Part shown: positions 24,029 through 33,556 of the stretch, piece after piece
Layout: each line of letters opens with the position of its first letter
How positions within the stretch are numbered: the first letter of the stretch is position 1
Assembly (NCBI GenBank): GCA_947625015.1
Contig: CANQMR010000008.1
Coordinates: 1-64,000 of the forward strand
From: an uncultured Lachnospiraceae bacterium
GTDB lineage: Bacteria; Bacillota; Clostridia; Lachnospirales; Lachnospiraceae
Length of the DNA stretch: 64,000 nucleotides
Direction of reading: 5' to 3'
Translations under genes and position numbers: made by a program
The notes under the pieces: generated by a model
What the model saw: the letters and a program-made list of their open reading frames with translations, nothing else
What the model was told of the DNA's origin: nothing
The model's database searches: none

Positions 24029-25051
24029 ATGAGCAAGAATATCGACTGGGCAAATTTAGGATTTGCCTATATTCAGACAGACAACAGATATGTATCCAAT
24101 TACAAGGATGGCGCATGGGACGAGGGAACCATTACAACAGATGCAATGGTAACAATCAGCGAGTGCGCCGGCGTGCTGCAATATGCCCAGACCTGTTTTG
24201 AGGGGCTTAAGGCATATACCACCGAAGACGGAAGAATCGTGTGTTTCCGTCCGGATTTGAATGCGAAGAGATTAGCGGATTCATGCAGACGGTTAGAGAT
24301 GCCGGTATTTCCGGAGGATCGTTTTGTGGAGGCTGTGGTAAAGACCGTTCAGGCCAATGCGGATTATGTTCCCCCTTACGGTTCCGGCGCTACCCTGTAT
24401 ATCCGTCCCTATATGTTTGGAAGCAATCCGGTTATCGGCGTGAAGCCGGCAGACGAGTACCAGTTCCGTATTTTTGTGACGCCGGTAGGTCCGTATTTCA
24501 AGGGCGGCGCAAAGCCTATGACAATCCGCGTGTCTGATTATGACAGGGCGGCTCCCCGCGGAACCGGTAACATCAAGGCGGGCGCTAACTATGCAATGAG
24601 CTTGCAGATGATTGTAGACGCCCATAAAGAGGGATATGAGGAGAATATGTATCTGGACCCTGCAACCAGAACCAAGGTGGAGGAGACAGGCGGCGCTAAC
24701 TTTATTTTCATCACCAAGGACGGAAAGTTTGTCACACCGAAGTCTGACAGTATTCTGCCGTCTATTACCCGCCGTTCCCTGATGGTTGTGGCAGAGAAGT
24801 ATTTAGGCATGACCGTAGAGCACAGAGAGGTCAGATTTGAAGAATTAAAGGATTTCGCAGAGTGCGGACTTTGCGGAACAGCAGCCGTAATCTCTCCGGT
24901 AGGCAAGGTGGTAAACCATGGCGAAGAAATCTGTTTCCCAAGCGGAATGGACGAGATGGGACCTGTCACCAAGAAGTTATATGACACCCTGACAGGAATC
25001 CAGATGGGCCGTATTGAGGCGCCTGAGGGCTGGATTAAGACCATACAGTAA
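24029..25051 (+). CDS. ilvE: branched-chain amino acid aminotransferase
   Basis: The protein of 340 residues belongs to the fold type IV aminotransferases: QTCFEGLKAYTTEDG, RPDLNAKRLADSCRRLEMP, and the glycine-rich stretch GTGNIKAGANYAMSL carrying the lysine for PLP. A C-terminal part, CGLCGTAAVISPVGKV, matches the phosphate-binding region. It interconverts Leu, Ile and Val with their keto acids. The gene has its own GGAAAGGAAG ribosome binding site and lies about 100 bases after dapL. I see no T-box leader in the spacer. Confidence 0.94.
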   Translation: MSKNIDWANLGFAYIQTDNRYVSNYKDGAWDEGTITTDAMVTISECAGVLQYAQTCFEGLKAYTTEDGRIVCFRPDLNAKRLADSCRRLEMPVFPEDRFVEAVVKTVQANADYVPPYGSGATLYIRPYMFGSNPVIGVKPADEYQFRIFVTPVGPYFKGGAKPMTIRVSDYDRAAPRGTGNIKAGANYAMSLQMIVDAHKEGYEENMYLDPATRTKVEETGGANFIFITKDGKFVTPKSDSILPSITRRSLMVVAEKYLGMTVEHREVRFEELKDFAECGLCGTAAVISPVGKVVNHGEEICFPSGMDEMGPVTKKLYDTLTGIQMGRIEAPEGWIKTIQ

Positions 25052-25169
25052 TCTGCTTAATTAGGTTAAGGCCAATGCATTTTCTTGTCCGGCCAAACGG
25101 TTTTGGCGATTGGTTATTTATAAGGGAAAACGGCAATAGAATATAACAGAAAGAAATCAGAGGTTATCT

Positions 25170-26213
25170 ATGCGGATTATCGATATGCATTGCGATACCA
25201 TAAGCGCTATCCTTGAAGCCCAAAAAAGAGGAGAGCGCGCCGGTCTTAAAGAGAATACATTTATGCTGGATTTACAGCGGATGCAGCAGGGCGGATATGC
25301 TGTACAGAATTTTGCCCTGTTTGTGGAACAGGAAACGGGAATCAGCTCCTATGACAAAGTCATGGAGCTGCTTTCTGTTTTTAAGGCGGAAATGAGCCGG
25401 AATAAGGACAGGATTACGCAGGTGACAACTACCGGTGAGATTGCGGAAAACGAAAAGGCCGGGAGACTGTCCGCCCTGCTTACGGTAGAGGGCGGCGAGG
25501 CCTGCGGGGGAAGTCTTGATAATCTCAGGCAGCTATACAGGGAAGGCGTGCGGATGATGACGCTTACCTGGAATTACCCCAATGAGTTAGGTTTCCCGAA
25601 TTATAGTGAACACCTGGACTTTTATACGCCGGACTGTGAGAGAGGGCTTACAGAAACGGGAATTGCCTTTGTGGAGGAAATGGAAAATCTGGGTATGGTG
25701 ATTGATGTATCCCATTTGTCGGACCGGGGCTTTTGGGATGTGGTTCAGTATTCAAAACGCCCCTTTGTGGCAAGCCACTCCAACGCAAGGGCTGTGTGTC
25801 CATGGGTGAGAAATCTTACCGATGACATGATTAGAAAGTTAGCGGAACGGGGCGGGGTTACGGGCCTTAATTATTGCGGGGATTTTCTGCGGGACCCCTT
25901 TGCGGGGACGGAAAAAGAGGGAAACCGGACAAAGTCCGGATTATCCCTTGCAGGGAAAAGACCGGGAGAGGGAAGCAGGGCGGATTTGTCCGATATTGTC
26001 AAACATGCAAGACATATGGTAAATGTGGGCGGCATAGCGTGTTTGGGGCTTGGCAGCGACTTTGACGGGATTCCTTCCTATGCCGGTATGCCCAAGGCGG
26101 AACACATGGAGAAACTCTGGTATGCTCTGGCAAAAGGGGGATTTCATGAAGGGGAGATTGAAAAGATATTTTATGGAAATGTGTTTCGGTTATATAAAGA
26201 TGTGCTGGGATGA
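25170..26213 (+). CDS. membrane dipeptidase family (M19) peptidase
   Basis: The 347-residue protein begins MRIIDMHCDTISAI, the HxD metal site of the M19 (renal dipeptidase) family. It also shows LLTVEGGEACGG with the bridging Glu, DVSHLSDRGFWDV and ASHSNARAVCPWVRNL with two more metal-binding histidines, and LGSDFDGI near the end. It should be a two-zinc dipeptidase, cytoplasmic because no signal peptide is seen. The ribosome binding site is weak (AAATCAGAGG). The gene stands alone before a terminator. Confidence 0.92.
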   Translation: MRIIDMHCDTISAILEAQKRGERAGLKENTFMLDLQRMQQGGYAVQNFALFVEQETGISSYDKVMELLSVFKAEMSRNKDRITQVTTTGEIAENEKAGRLSALLTVEGGEACGGSLDNLRQLYREGVRMMTLTWNYPNELGFPNYSEHLDFYTPDCERGLTETGIAFVEEMENLGMVIDVSHLSDRGFWDVVQYSKRPFVASHSNARAVCPWVRNLTDDMIRKLAERGGVTGLNYCGDFLRDPFAGTEKEGNRTKSGLSLAGKRPGEGSRADLSDIVKHARHMVNVGGIACLGLGSDFDGIPSYAGMPKAEHMEKLWYALAKGGFHEGEIEKIFYGNVFRLYKDVLG

Positions 26214-26229
26214 ATAAAAGGCAAATAAA

Positions 26230-26270
26230 ATAGCCTATCCTGTGTCGGTTACAGGATAGGCTGTTTTCGT
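26230..26270. terminator. bidirectional terminator between convergent genes
   Basis: AGCCTATCCTGT (26232-26243) and ACAGGATAGGCT (26251-26262) form a perfect 12-pair stem around a seven-base loop. A T-rich run follows on the plus side and an A-rich run precedes it, so it can end transcripts from both sides. Confidence 0.9.
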
Positions 26271-26275
26271 TCTTG

Positions 26276-27193
26276 TTATTTAACGCCGTTAATCAGCTCG
26301 TCTAACATCTTAGGCAGCTCGGTATCCATATTGTCGTCGTTAAACTGGCAGGTACCCACTGCTTTGTGTCCGCCGCCGCCGTATTTTAACATCAGGCTTC
26401 CGACGTCTACATTGGATGTCCGGTTCAATATGCTGTAGCCCACTGCGGCAGAACAGCCCTTGCCGCCTTTGCCGTTGACAATCCATGCGGAAATATTCTG
26501 TTCCGGATACATACTGTATATCATAAAGCGGTTGCCGGAATAGATTGGGTCTACGCCCCGAAGGTCGGTAATGATGACATCCTTCTCCACTCTTGTATGG
26601 GCAGATACCATTTCCTTAAATTTCTCCGTCTGCTCAAAATATACATCAATTCGTTCCTTCACATCCGGAAGCGCCAGAATCTCCTCTGTGCTCATGGTGC
26701 GGCACGCCTGCATTAATTCCTCCATCAGCTTGTAATTGGGAATAGTGAAATTGCGCCATCTGCCAAGGCCGGTACGGGGGTCCATTAAAAATCCGACTAA
26801 AATCCAGCCGGTTGGATTCTGTACTTCCTCAATGGTCAGGTTACCGGAATCCACCTTGTCCACTGCCTCCATCATCTCGTCAAAGTGTCCGAACCGCTCC
26901 TTGCCGCCGTAATAGTCATAGATAATTCTGGCGCAGGAGGGAGTAATCCGGCTTTCACCTTTATATTTGCCCTCTAATTCCTGACGCTCATGCTCACTGG
27001 AATGGTGGTCGAACCAGAGTCCGCAGCCCTCCACGAAGGGTACGTTTGCAAGACAGTCGTTCTCGTCTACCGGCACCAGTCCGTCCTGTAAATCCTTCGG
27101 ATGCGCAAAGGTCCATGAATCAATAATTCCCGCTTCAAGCAATAAAGCACCGCAGGCAAGTCCGTCAAAATCTGAACGCGTTACTAATCTCAT
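26276..27193 (-). CDS. DHH-family phosphoesterase
   Basis: The frame could start further up, but the ATG at 27193 (MRLVTRSDFDG) has GGGGAGGTAAG directly before it, giving 305 residues. DFDGLACGALL near the N-terminus and LWFDHHSSEH near residue 70 are the metal-binding motifs of the DHH superfamily. A glycine-rich stretch KYGGGGHKAVGTCQF near the C-terminus corresponds to the substrate-binding DHHA1-like part. Relatives act on small phosphodiesters, nanoRNA or polyphosphate; which applies here cannot be read from sequence. It converges with the dipeptidase gene. Confidence 0.88.
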   Translation of the reverse strand: MRLVTRSDFDGLACGALLLEAGIIDSWTFAHPKDLQDGLVPVDENDCLANVPFVEGCGLWFDHHSSEHERQELEGKYKGESRITPSCARIIYDYYGGKERFGHFDEMMEAVDKVDSGNLTIEEVQNPTGWILVGFLMDPRTGLGRWRNFTIPNYKLMEELMQACRTMSTEEILALPDVKERIDVYFEQTEKFKEMVSAHTRVEKDVIITDLRGVDPIYSGNRFMIYSMYPEQNISAWIVNGKGGKGCSAAVGYSILNRTSNVDVGSLMLKYGGGGHKAVGTCQFNDDNMDTELPKMLDELINGVK

Positions 27194-27419
27194 ATGTATC
27201 TTACCTCCCCAAACATATAATCTTTGTTTTATTTTATCGTATTTTTGTGGGTATTTCAAGGATTATCCTATAAAAGCTGCAAAAAATATGCTAGAATAAA
27301 AAGTGCTTTTGCAGCTGGGAAAATGCAATGAATTATCGTAAGGGTTGTGCGGCAAATATTGCCGGAGAGGGACGCTTTTGTGAATAAGATGAACAGGAAA
27401 ACGGAGAGGAAACGGGCGC

Positions 27420-28757
27420 ATGAATCTGGGACAGGACAAGGAGACAGTTTTATATCGAAAATATCTGCTGCCTACCATGCTGGGAATGGCCTTTAACGCA
27501 ATCTATATTATTACGGATACGTTGATGATTGGCAAGGGAATCGGCGAGACTGCGCTGGTGGCGTTGAATCTGCTGCTGCCGGTATTTTCTGTGTATTTTG
27601 GTGTGGGATATCTCTTTGGAATCGGCGGTTCTGTTTTGTTGTCTGTGGCAAAAGGAAATGGCAATAAAAAGGAGCAGATGCGGATTTTTACCACTACGGT
27701 AACGGCGGCGCTGCTGGTGGGAATTGTGGGAAGCGCAGTGCCTTTTTTGCTACAGGGCAGGATATACCGGCTGATGGGAGTAAGCCGGGAGGTGCTTTCC
27801 TATGCGAAGGCGTATGGCAGCATTTTCTTTGCCTTTGGCTGGGTACTGGTGATGCAGCCGGTCATTCTTGCCTTTGTCCGGAATGATGAGGCCCCGAAGC
27901 GCGCTATGGCGGGAACGGTGGTTGGCTCCAGCCTCAATGTGATTTTAGATTACATTTTTATCTATAAATGGAATTTGGGAATGAGCGGAGCCATTGCCGC
28001 AACCATTATCGGTAATGGCGTTAATCTTTGCATCGGCTTAAGCCACCTTTTCTCCGGCAAAAATCATCTGCATTTTTCGTGGAGGGCGCTGCGGCCTGAA
28101 CGGATACCCAAAATCATGAAAAACGGGGCTGCGCCATGTCTTAACGAGGTGGCGTGGGGGATTGTGGTGTTTTTGTTCAACCAGCAGATTATACGGTATT
28201 ACGGGGGCGGTTATGCCCTTGTCATATACAGCATTATTACGAATACCCTGATTGTGACAAATTCCTTTTTAAATGGGGCGGGGGACGCCATGCAGCCCCT
28301 GGTATCTTACAATCTGGGAGCGGGTAAGCCCCGGCGGATTAAGCGTTTTTTTCAGATTGGGTTTTGCACCATTGCGGGAATGGCTGTGGCCATGTATGGA
28401 TTGATTTTCTTTGGGACGAACCGCTTAATCCACCTCTTTGTGGAGCCGTCGGCTGTCGTGGTTACAGAGGGTACGCCTGCAATCCGTATCTATTTTCTGT
28501 CCATGCTGTTTGCCATGGTGAATATTTACAGCTCCATTTTCTTTCAGGCTGTGGTACGGCCTAAATATGCGCTGACAATCAGCCTGCTCAGGGGATTTTT
28601 GCTAAGCGCTCTGTTTGTCCTGGTGGCGCCGGCGTTTTTTGGAAAAGAAAGCATCTGGTGGATTATGACGGCTGTGGAGGTGTGTACCATGGCGGTGGCC
28701 CTGTGGTTTTATGCAAGGCTTGGGGAAAGCCGGGAATCAGCTATGGAAAAGCGGTAA
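27420..28757 (+). CDS. MATE-family efflux transporter
   Basis: The protein has 445 residues and twelve membrane segments in two related halves, as in the MATE family of cation-coupled multidrug exporters. Typical points are the early MLGMAFNAIYIITDTLMIGKG segment (given in part), GNGVNLCIGLSHLF in the first half, and FLNGAGDAMQPLVSYNLGAG at the start of the second. GGAGAGG lies before the ATG. The promoter region is shared with the divergent DHH gene. Substrate not predictable. Confidence 0.9.
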   Translation: MNLGQDKETVLYRKYLLPTMLGMAFNAIYIITDTLMIGKGIGETALVALNLLLPVFSVYFGVGYLFGIGGSVLLSVAKGNGNKKEQMRIFTTTVTAALLVGIVGSAVPFLLQGRIYRLMGVSREVLSYAKAYGSIFFAFGWVLVMQPVILAFVRNDEAPKRAMAGTVVGSSLNVILDYIFIYKWNLGMSGAIAATIIGNGVNLCIGLSHLFSGKNHLHFSWRALRPERIPKIMKNGAAPCLNEVAWGIVVFLFNQQIIRYYGGGYALVIYSIITNTLIVTNSFLNGAGDAMQPLVSYNLGAGKPRRIKRFFQIGFCTIAGMAVAMYGLIFFGTNRLIHLFVEPSAVVVTEGTPAIRIYFLSMLFAMVNIYSSIFFQAVVRPKYALTISLLRGFLLSALFVLVAPAFFGKESIWWIMTAVEVCTMAVALWFYARLGESRESAMEKR

Positions 28758-28884
28758 AAATGCTGAGACAAAAGCGGAAGTTTTAACTTTACAAACAAAG
28801 TTAAAAAAGTTAAAATAAGGCGGAATTGGATTCTTGTTTGCGAAAAATGCGGACAAGTTAAGCCGGTTATATGAGGAGGCTGCA

Positions 28885-29715
28885 ATGAACACAAAATATG
28901 TATTTCTTGATATAGACGGAACTTTGGTGGCGGCGGACGGCGTCATACCGGACAGTGCAAGGGAGGCTATCGGGAAGGCCAGGGCAGCGGGACACAAGGT
29001 ATTTATCTGTTCCGGCAGGTCCCGGTGCGAGATGCACGAGGATATTATGAGCGTTCCCTTTGACGGCATTGTGGGTTCGGCGGGAGCCTATGTGGAATTA
29101 GAGGGCAGGATGATATATCACCGTCCCATGACGGAGGCCATGAACAGACGGCTGTTAGATTATTTTCTGGGTAAAAACATGGCGGTCCTGCTCGAAACGA
29201 ATGACGATTTGTTAGTCAATGATATCGGCTTGGAATATATCCGCAGGCATATTGAGGAGTGCAATGCCAGAGGAGAGCCCTACGACAAGGCGCTGTTTGA
29301 CTTGGCAAGCCCCCTTTCGGCGGTAAAGGAGCCGTACAAGCTGCCGGTAAATAAGCTTTTATATGTGACAAAGGAGCATGAACCGGAACAGATAAAGCAG
29401 GATTTGCAGGCAGAATTTACCGTAGTGGACAGCGCAATCAGGTTGCCGGGGCGAAGCGGCGAACTCTCGGAGTCCGGCATGGATAAGGGCAATGGAATCC
29501 GGATTTTGATTTCCCATTTCGGGGCGGACCGGAAGGACACCATTGGAATCGGAGACGGAGAAAATGATATACAGATGCTTCGGGAAACCGGATTTGGCGT
29601 CGCCATGGGAAACGGCAATCCGAAGTTAAAGGAGATTGCGGATTATGTGACGACAGATGTGGATAAGGACGGGCTTTACAACGCCTTTCTCCACTGCGGG
29701 CTTTTCCAGGCGTAA
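28885..29715 (+). CDS. HAD superfamily hydrolase, Cof type
   Basis: The ATG at 28885 follows GAGGAGG by six bases and gives a 276-residue protein that opens MNTKYVFLDIDGTLVAADG. This is motif I with the nucleophile Asp. SGRSRC is motif II, the Lys of SGMDKGNGI is motif III and GIGDGENDIQML is motif IV. Between motifs II and III sits a large type IIB cap. Cof-type enzymes dephosphorylate sugar phosphates or cofactors; the substrate here is unknown. The gene stands alone between the MATE pump and gatC. Confidence 0.9.
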   Translation: MNTKYVFLDIDGTLVAADGVIPDSAREAIGKARAAGHKVFICSGRSRCEMHEDIMSVPFDGIVGSAGAYVELEGRMIYHRPMTEAMNRRLLDYFLGKNMAVLLETNDDLLVNDIGLEYIRRHIEECNARGEPYDKALFDLASPLSAVKEPYKLPVNKLLYVTKEHEPEQIKQDLQAEFTVVDSAIRLPGRSGELSESGMDKGNGIRILISHFGADRKDTIGIGDGENDIQMLRETGFGVAMGNGNPKLKEIADYVTTDVDKDGLYNAFLHCGLFQA

Positions 29716-29844
29716 CGGGGCCGTCGGGCATCGCCTTGCAAAAGTTATGCAGGAAATTCAGTTTATGATGCAGCGTGTATGGTAAAATGATGAATTATGG
29801 ATTATAATAGACAAAGATGTCAAGAGGATAACAGGAGGTGCAGG

Positions 29845-30132
29845 ATGCAGATAACAGATGAAACGATTGAATATGTGGGAATCCTTGCAAAGCTGGAGCT
29901 TTCCGATGAGGAAAAGGAGCAGGCTAAAAAGGATATGTCTAACATGCTTCAGTATGTGGGAAAGTTAAATGAACTGGATACGGAGGGCGTGGAGCCCATG
30001 AGCCATACATTTTCCGTTCATAATGTGTTCCGGGAAGATGTGGTAACTAACGGGGACGACCGGGAGAATATGTTAAAGAACGCACCGGAGCAGAAGGAAG
30101 GGGCCTATAAGGTGCCAAAGACCTTTGAATAA
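29845..30132 (+). CDS. gatC: Asp-tRNA(Asn)/Glu-tRNA(Gln) amidotransferase subunit C
   Basis: The ATG at 29845 has AGGAGGTGC before it; 95 residues result, the normal size. The sequence shows the GatC pattern: [20 protein letters not shown], a helix with [18 protein letters not shown], and the loop [16 protein letters not shown]. GatC is the belt that holds GatA and GatB together. gatA and gatB follow at once, so the organism makes Gln-tRNA(Gln), and perhaps Asn-tRNA, by transamidation. Confidence 0.94.
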   Translation: MQITDETIEYVGILAKLELSDEEKEQAKKDMSNMLQYVGKLNELDTEGVEPMSHTFSVHNVFREDVVTNGDDRENMLKNAPEQKEGAYKVPKTFE

Positions 30133-30135
30133 AAT

Positions 30136-30221
30136 GGGAAAGGCGAACCGGCGCAAGCACCCTTGAACGGAACGAACAGGGAAAGGCAAACCGGCGCGAG
30201 TGCCCCTTAATAGAACGAACA
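30136..30221 (+). repeat. 43-bp direct repeat, two copies, between gatC and gatA
   Basis: GGGAAAGGCGAACCGGCGC starts at 30136 and GGGAAAGGCAAACCGGCGC at 30179. Both copies run on to GAACGAACA, with a few differences between them. The pair fills almost the whole spacer. It is too GC-rich and too regular to be chance, but I cannot assign it a function. Confidence 0.8.
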
Positions 30222-30235
30222 GGAAGGAGAACGAT

Positions 30236-31705
30236 ATGGACTTAAATCTGACAGCTGTGGAGCTGGGAAAGAAAATTAAGAATAAAGAGATTTCCGTTGT
30301 GGAAGCCACTTCGGCTTATCTGGATAGCATAGAGGCAAAGGAAAAGGAGATTAACGCCTTTGTGACCATAGACCGGGAAGGCGCATTGAAACGGGCGGAG
30401 GAAGTACAGGGTTTGATAGACGCAGGAAAGGTTACAGGCCCCTTGGCAGGGGTTCCGGTTGCCATTAAAGATAATATGTGTATCGACGGAATGTTAACCA
30501 CATGCTCGTCAAAGATTTTATCTAATTTTAAGCCCACCTTTACCGCAACGGCAGTGGAGAAATTGCAGGCGGCAGGAGCGGTGATTGTGGGAAAGACGAA
30601 TATGGACGAGTTTGCCATGGGCTCCACGACAGAGACTTCATTTTATGGGGAGACAAAGAATCCATGGGATTTAGCCAGAGTGCCGGGCGGCTCCTCAGGC
30701 GGTTCCGCAGCGGCAGTGGCGGCAGAGGAAGTGCCTTACGCCTTAGGCTCTGATACCGGCGGCAGTATCCGCCAGCCCGCAGGCTTTTGCGGGGTAACGG
30801 GAATGAAGCCTACCTATGGGCGGGTATCCCGATATGGACTGATTGCCTACGGCTCCTCCTTAGACCAGATTGGGCCGATAGCGAAAGATGTGACAGACTG
30901 CGCCGCAATTTTAGAGGCAATCAGCGGCAAGGACGATAAGGATTCCACCTCGGTAAAGGAAACCGGAGATGATTTTATGGCGGCTTTGACAGATGATGTG
31001 AAGGGACTTCGCATCGGTATTCCGAGAGACTATTTCGGGGAAGGCTTAGACGCCGAGGTCAAGGCGGCTGTTATGGCTGCGGCAAAGGTGTTAGAGGAAA
31101 AAGGCGCCGAGGTTGAGGAGTTTGATTTGAGTCTGGTGGAATACGCCATTCCCGCTTATTATATTATCGCCTCCGCCGAGGCAAGCTCAAACTTAGAGCG
31201 TTTTGACGGGGTAAAATACGGCTACCGTACAGCCGAATTTACGGATCTTCACAATATGTATAAGAAAACCCGCTCCGAGGGCTTTGGGCCGGAGGTAAAG
31301 CGGAGAATTATGTTAGGCTCCTTTGTGCTGTCTTCCGGATATTTCGACGCATACTATATGAAGGCCCTCCGCACAAAGGCGCTGATTAAGCAGGCGTTTG
31401 ACCGGGCTTTTGAAAAATATGATGTGATATTAGGGCCTGTGGCTCCGACCACCGCCCTAAAGCTGGGCGAATCCTTAAGCGACCCGATTAAGATGTATCT
31501 GGGCGACGTCTATACGGTGTCCGTAAATCTCGCCGGCCTGCCGGGAATTTCCCTGCCCTGCGGCTATGACAGTAACGGACTTCCGATTGGCCTTCAGCTT
31601 CTCGCCCGTCATTTTGACGAAAAGAGCATAATCCGCGCCGCATACGCATTTGAGCAGAGCAGGGAATATAAGCGTCCTGCTTTTGCAGTGGAAAGGGGGC
31701 TTTAA
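30236..31705 (+). CDS. gatA: Asp-tRNA(Asn)/Glu-tRNA(Gln) amidotransferase subunit A
   Basis: The ATG at 30236 is preceded by GGAAGGAGAACG, giving 489 residues. The amidase signature with the Ser-cisSer-Lys triad is clear: PVAIKDNMCIDG (Lys near 78), GGSSGGSAAAVAAEEVPYAL (cis-Ser) and GSDTGGSIRQPA (nucleophile Ser). GatA frees ammonia from glutamine for GatB. The gene lies between gatC and gatB in the usual CAB order, and gatB starts two bases after its stop. Confidence 0.96.
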   Translation: MDLNLTAVELGKKIKNKEISVVEATSAYLDSIEAKEKEINAFVTIDREGALKRAEEVQGLIDAGKVTGPLAGVPVAIKDNMCIDGMLTTCSSKILSNFKPTFTATAVEKLQAAGAVIVGKTNMDEFAMGSTTETSFYGETKNPWDLARVPGGSSGGSAAAVAAEEVPYALGSDTGGSIRQPAGFCGVTGMKPTYGRVSRYGLIAYGSSLDQIGPIAKDVTDCAAILEAISGKDDKDSTSVKETGDDFMAALTDDVKGLRIGIPRDYFGEGLDAEVKAAVMAAAKVLEEKGAEVEEFDLSLVEYAIPAYYIIASAEASSNLERFDGVKYGYRTAEFTDLHNMYKKTRSEGFGPEVKRRIMLGSFVLSSGYFDAYYMKALRTKALIKQAFDRAFEKYDVILGPVAPTTALKLGESLSDPIKMYLGDVYTVSVNLAGLPGISLPCGYDSNGLPIGLQLLARHFDEKSIIRAAYAFEQSREYKRPAFAVERGL

Positions 31706-31706
31706 G

Positions 31707-33137
31707 ATGAGCAAGGTATATGAAACCGTAATCGGATTAGAGGTGCATGTGGAGTTGGCGACGAAGACAAAGATTTTCTGCGGCTGTTCCACCGCTTTTG
31801 GCGGAGCACCGAATACCCATACCTGCCCGGTGTGTACCGGTATGCCCGGCTCTCTGCCGGTGCTGAATAAGGAAGTGGTAAATAAGGCGATTGCCGTAGG
31901 TCTTGCCACCAACTGTACCATTACCCGAAACTGCAAATTTGACCGCAAGAATTATTTTTATCCCGATAATCCGCAGAATTATCAGATTTCCCAGCTTTAT
32001 TACCCTATTTGCCGCGACGGCAAGGTCGAGATTGAAGTGGAGGGAAAGAAAAAATATATCGGTATTCATGAGATTCATATGGAGGAAGATGCGGGCAAGC
32101 TGATTCATGACGCTTATACCGACAGCTCCCTTGTGGATTTCAACCGTTCCGGAGTGCCGCTTATCGAGATTGTTTCGGAGCCGGATATGCGCTCGGCAGA
32201 CGAGGTAATCGCATATCTTGACAAGCTGCGCACCACGATACAGTATCTAGGCGCTTCTGACTGTAAATTAAACGAGGGCTCCATGCGGGCAGATGTGAAC
32301 CTGTCCATTCGCGAGGTTGGCGCAGAGGAATACGGCACCAGAACCGAGATGAAGAACTTAAATTCCTTTAAGGCCATTGCCAGAGCCATTGAAAATGAGC
32401 GGGAACGCCAGATTGACCTGTTAGAGGCTGGAAAAGAAGTGGTGCAGGAGACCAGACGGTGGGACGATACCAAGGAATATTCCTATGCCATGCGTTCCAA
32501 AGAGGACGCCCAGGATTACCGCTATTTTCCGGACCCGGATTTGGTGCCGATTGTCATCAGCGACGAGTGGCTAGAGGAGATTCGCGGCAAGCAGCCGGAA
32601 TTTCGGGAAGAGAAAAAGGCCCGCTATCAGGAGGAGTACGGCCTGCCGGAGTATGATGCGGATATCCTGACCGGAACCAAGAAGCTGGCGGATATTTTTG
32701 AGGAAACCATAGCCTTAAATGCAAATCCGAAAAAGGTTTCCAACTGGCTTATGGTGGAGACGATGCGTCTGTTAAAGGAAAAGGAAATGGAGCCGGAGGA
32801 TATTACATTTTCTGCGGCGAACCTGGCAAAACTGATTCAGCTTACGGACGATCAGGCAATCAACTCTACGGTTGCCAAGGAGGTATTTGAAAAAATCTTC
32901 GCAGAGGACATTGACCCGGCTCAATATGTGGAGGAGAAAGGGTTGAAAACCGTAAATGACGAGGGCGCCCTCCGCGCCACGATAGAGCAGGTCATTGCGG
33001 ATAATCCCCAGTCCGTTGCGGATTACCGGAACGGCAAGGAAAAGGCCATTGGATTTTTGGTCGGGCAGACCATGAAGGCCATGAAGGGCAAGGCAAATCC
33101 GGGCATGGTGAACCAGATTTTGAAGGAGCTGCTGTAA
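31707..33137 (+). CDS. gatB: Asp-tRNA(Asn)/Glu-tRNA(Gln) amidotransferase subunit B
   Basis: The ATG at 31707 (MSKVYETVIGLEVHVEL) is chosen because GAAAGGGGG precedes it. The 476-residue protein has the zinc-binding cysteines FCGCSTAFGG and HTCPVCTGMPGSLPV, the kinase-like core with DFNRSGVPLIEIVSEPD, and a C-terminal YqeY-like tail (GFLVGQTMKAMKGKANPGMV). GatB phosphorylates and amidates misacylated tRNA. It completes the operon and is followed by a terminator hairpin. Confidence 0.97.
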   Translation: MSKVYETVIGLEVHVELATKTKIFCGCSTAFGGAPNTHTCPVCTGMPGSLPVLNKEVVNKAIAVGLATNCTITRNCKFDRKNYFYPDNPQNYQISQLYYPICRDGKVEIEVEGKKKYIGIHEIHMEEDAGKLIHDAYTDSSLVDFNRSGVPLIEIVSEPDMRSADEVIAYLDKLRTTIQYLGASDCKLNEGSMRADVNLSIREVGAEEYGTRTEMKNLNSFKAIARAIENERERQIDLLEAGKEVVQETRRWDDTKEYSYAMRSKEDAQDYRYFPDPDLVPIVISDEWLEEIRGKQPEFREEKKARYQEEYGLPEYDADILTGTKKLADIFEETIALNANPKKVSNWLMVETMRLLKEKEMEPEDITFSAANLAKLIQLTDDQAINSTVAKEVFEKIFAEDIDPAQYVEEKGLKTVNDEGALRATIEQVIADNPQSVADYRNGKEKAIGFLVGQTMKAMKGKANPGMVNQILKELL

Positions 33138-33207
33138 AGGGGCAGGGAGAATACGCCCTTGCAAATGATACCGGTTTACTAAGAGATGAAATTGAAAAAA
33201 AGAAAAA

Positions 33208-33249
33208 ATATGGGCCGGATTCCATTTTTGGAAAACGGTCCATATTTTA
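33208..33249 (+). terminator. terminator after gatCAB
   Basis: ATATGGGCCG (33208-33217) pairs with CGGTCCATAT (33236-33245), with one G-T pair, and runs into TTTAT. The loop itself contains a smaller stem, TTCCA with TGGAA. Confidence 0.75.
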
Positions 33250-33556
33250 TGTGCGAAGCGAAATCTGGATTGTATCGGGCTCTATTTTATGTGCAAAATG
33301 AAAGCTGAATTATATTCCATTTTATATAGAAAAATCGCGTTCGCAGAAGTGTTCTGATGTAATTTTGAATGGAATTTCATTACTTTGTGACACAGATTTC
33401 ATAATTGGAACACCCATGTCACAAATTGAGCATAATTGTGAAATTCCCATTGTATTTATGAAATCCATGACACGAAAAGTTCACAGAAAATTTAATTGCA
33501 TATTTTATCTATTTTCGGTAGAATATTCTTATCAGATGCGCAGATGAAATACAAAT
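33240..33556. repeat. AT-rich spacer with degenerate direct and inverted repeats
   Basis: Two degenerate copies of a unit beginning TTTTATGTGC stand at about 33246 and 33285. Further on, TTTGTGACA (33384-33392) is repeated inverted as TGTCACAAA (33417-33425). A longer inverted pair, GTGACACAGATTTCATAA (33387-33404) and TTTATGAAATCCATGACAC (33455-33473), spans the region. No gene is convincing here; the one short open frame (33365-33547) lacks a ribosome binding site and crosses the repeats. It may be a worn mobile-element end or the promoter region of the next gene. Confidence 0.5.

Noticed and set aside
25052-25169. T-box or other leader RNA around ilvE and the dipeptidase gene
   Set aside because: No TGGNACCGCG-like sequence or long hairpin set is present in the spacers.
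33365-33547. Short open frame of 60 codons before the Rpn-like gene
   Set aside because: No ribosome binding site, unlikely protein composition, and it runs across the inverted repeats of the spacer.
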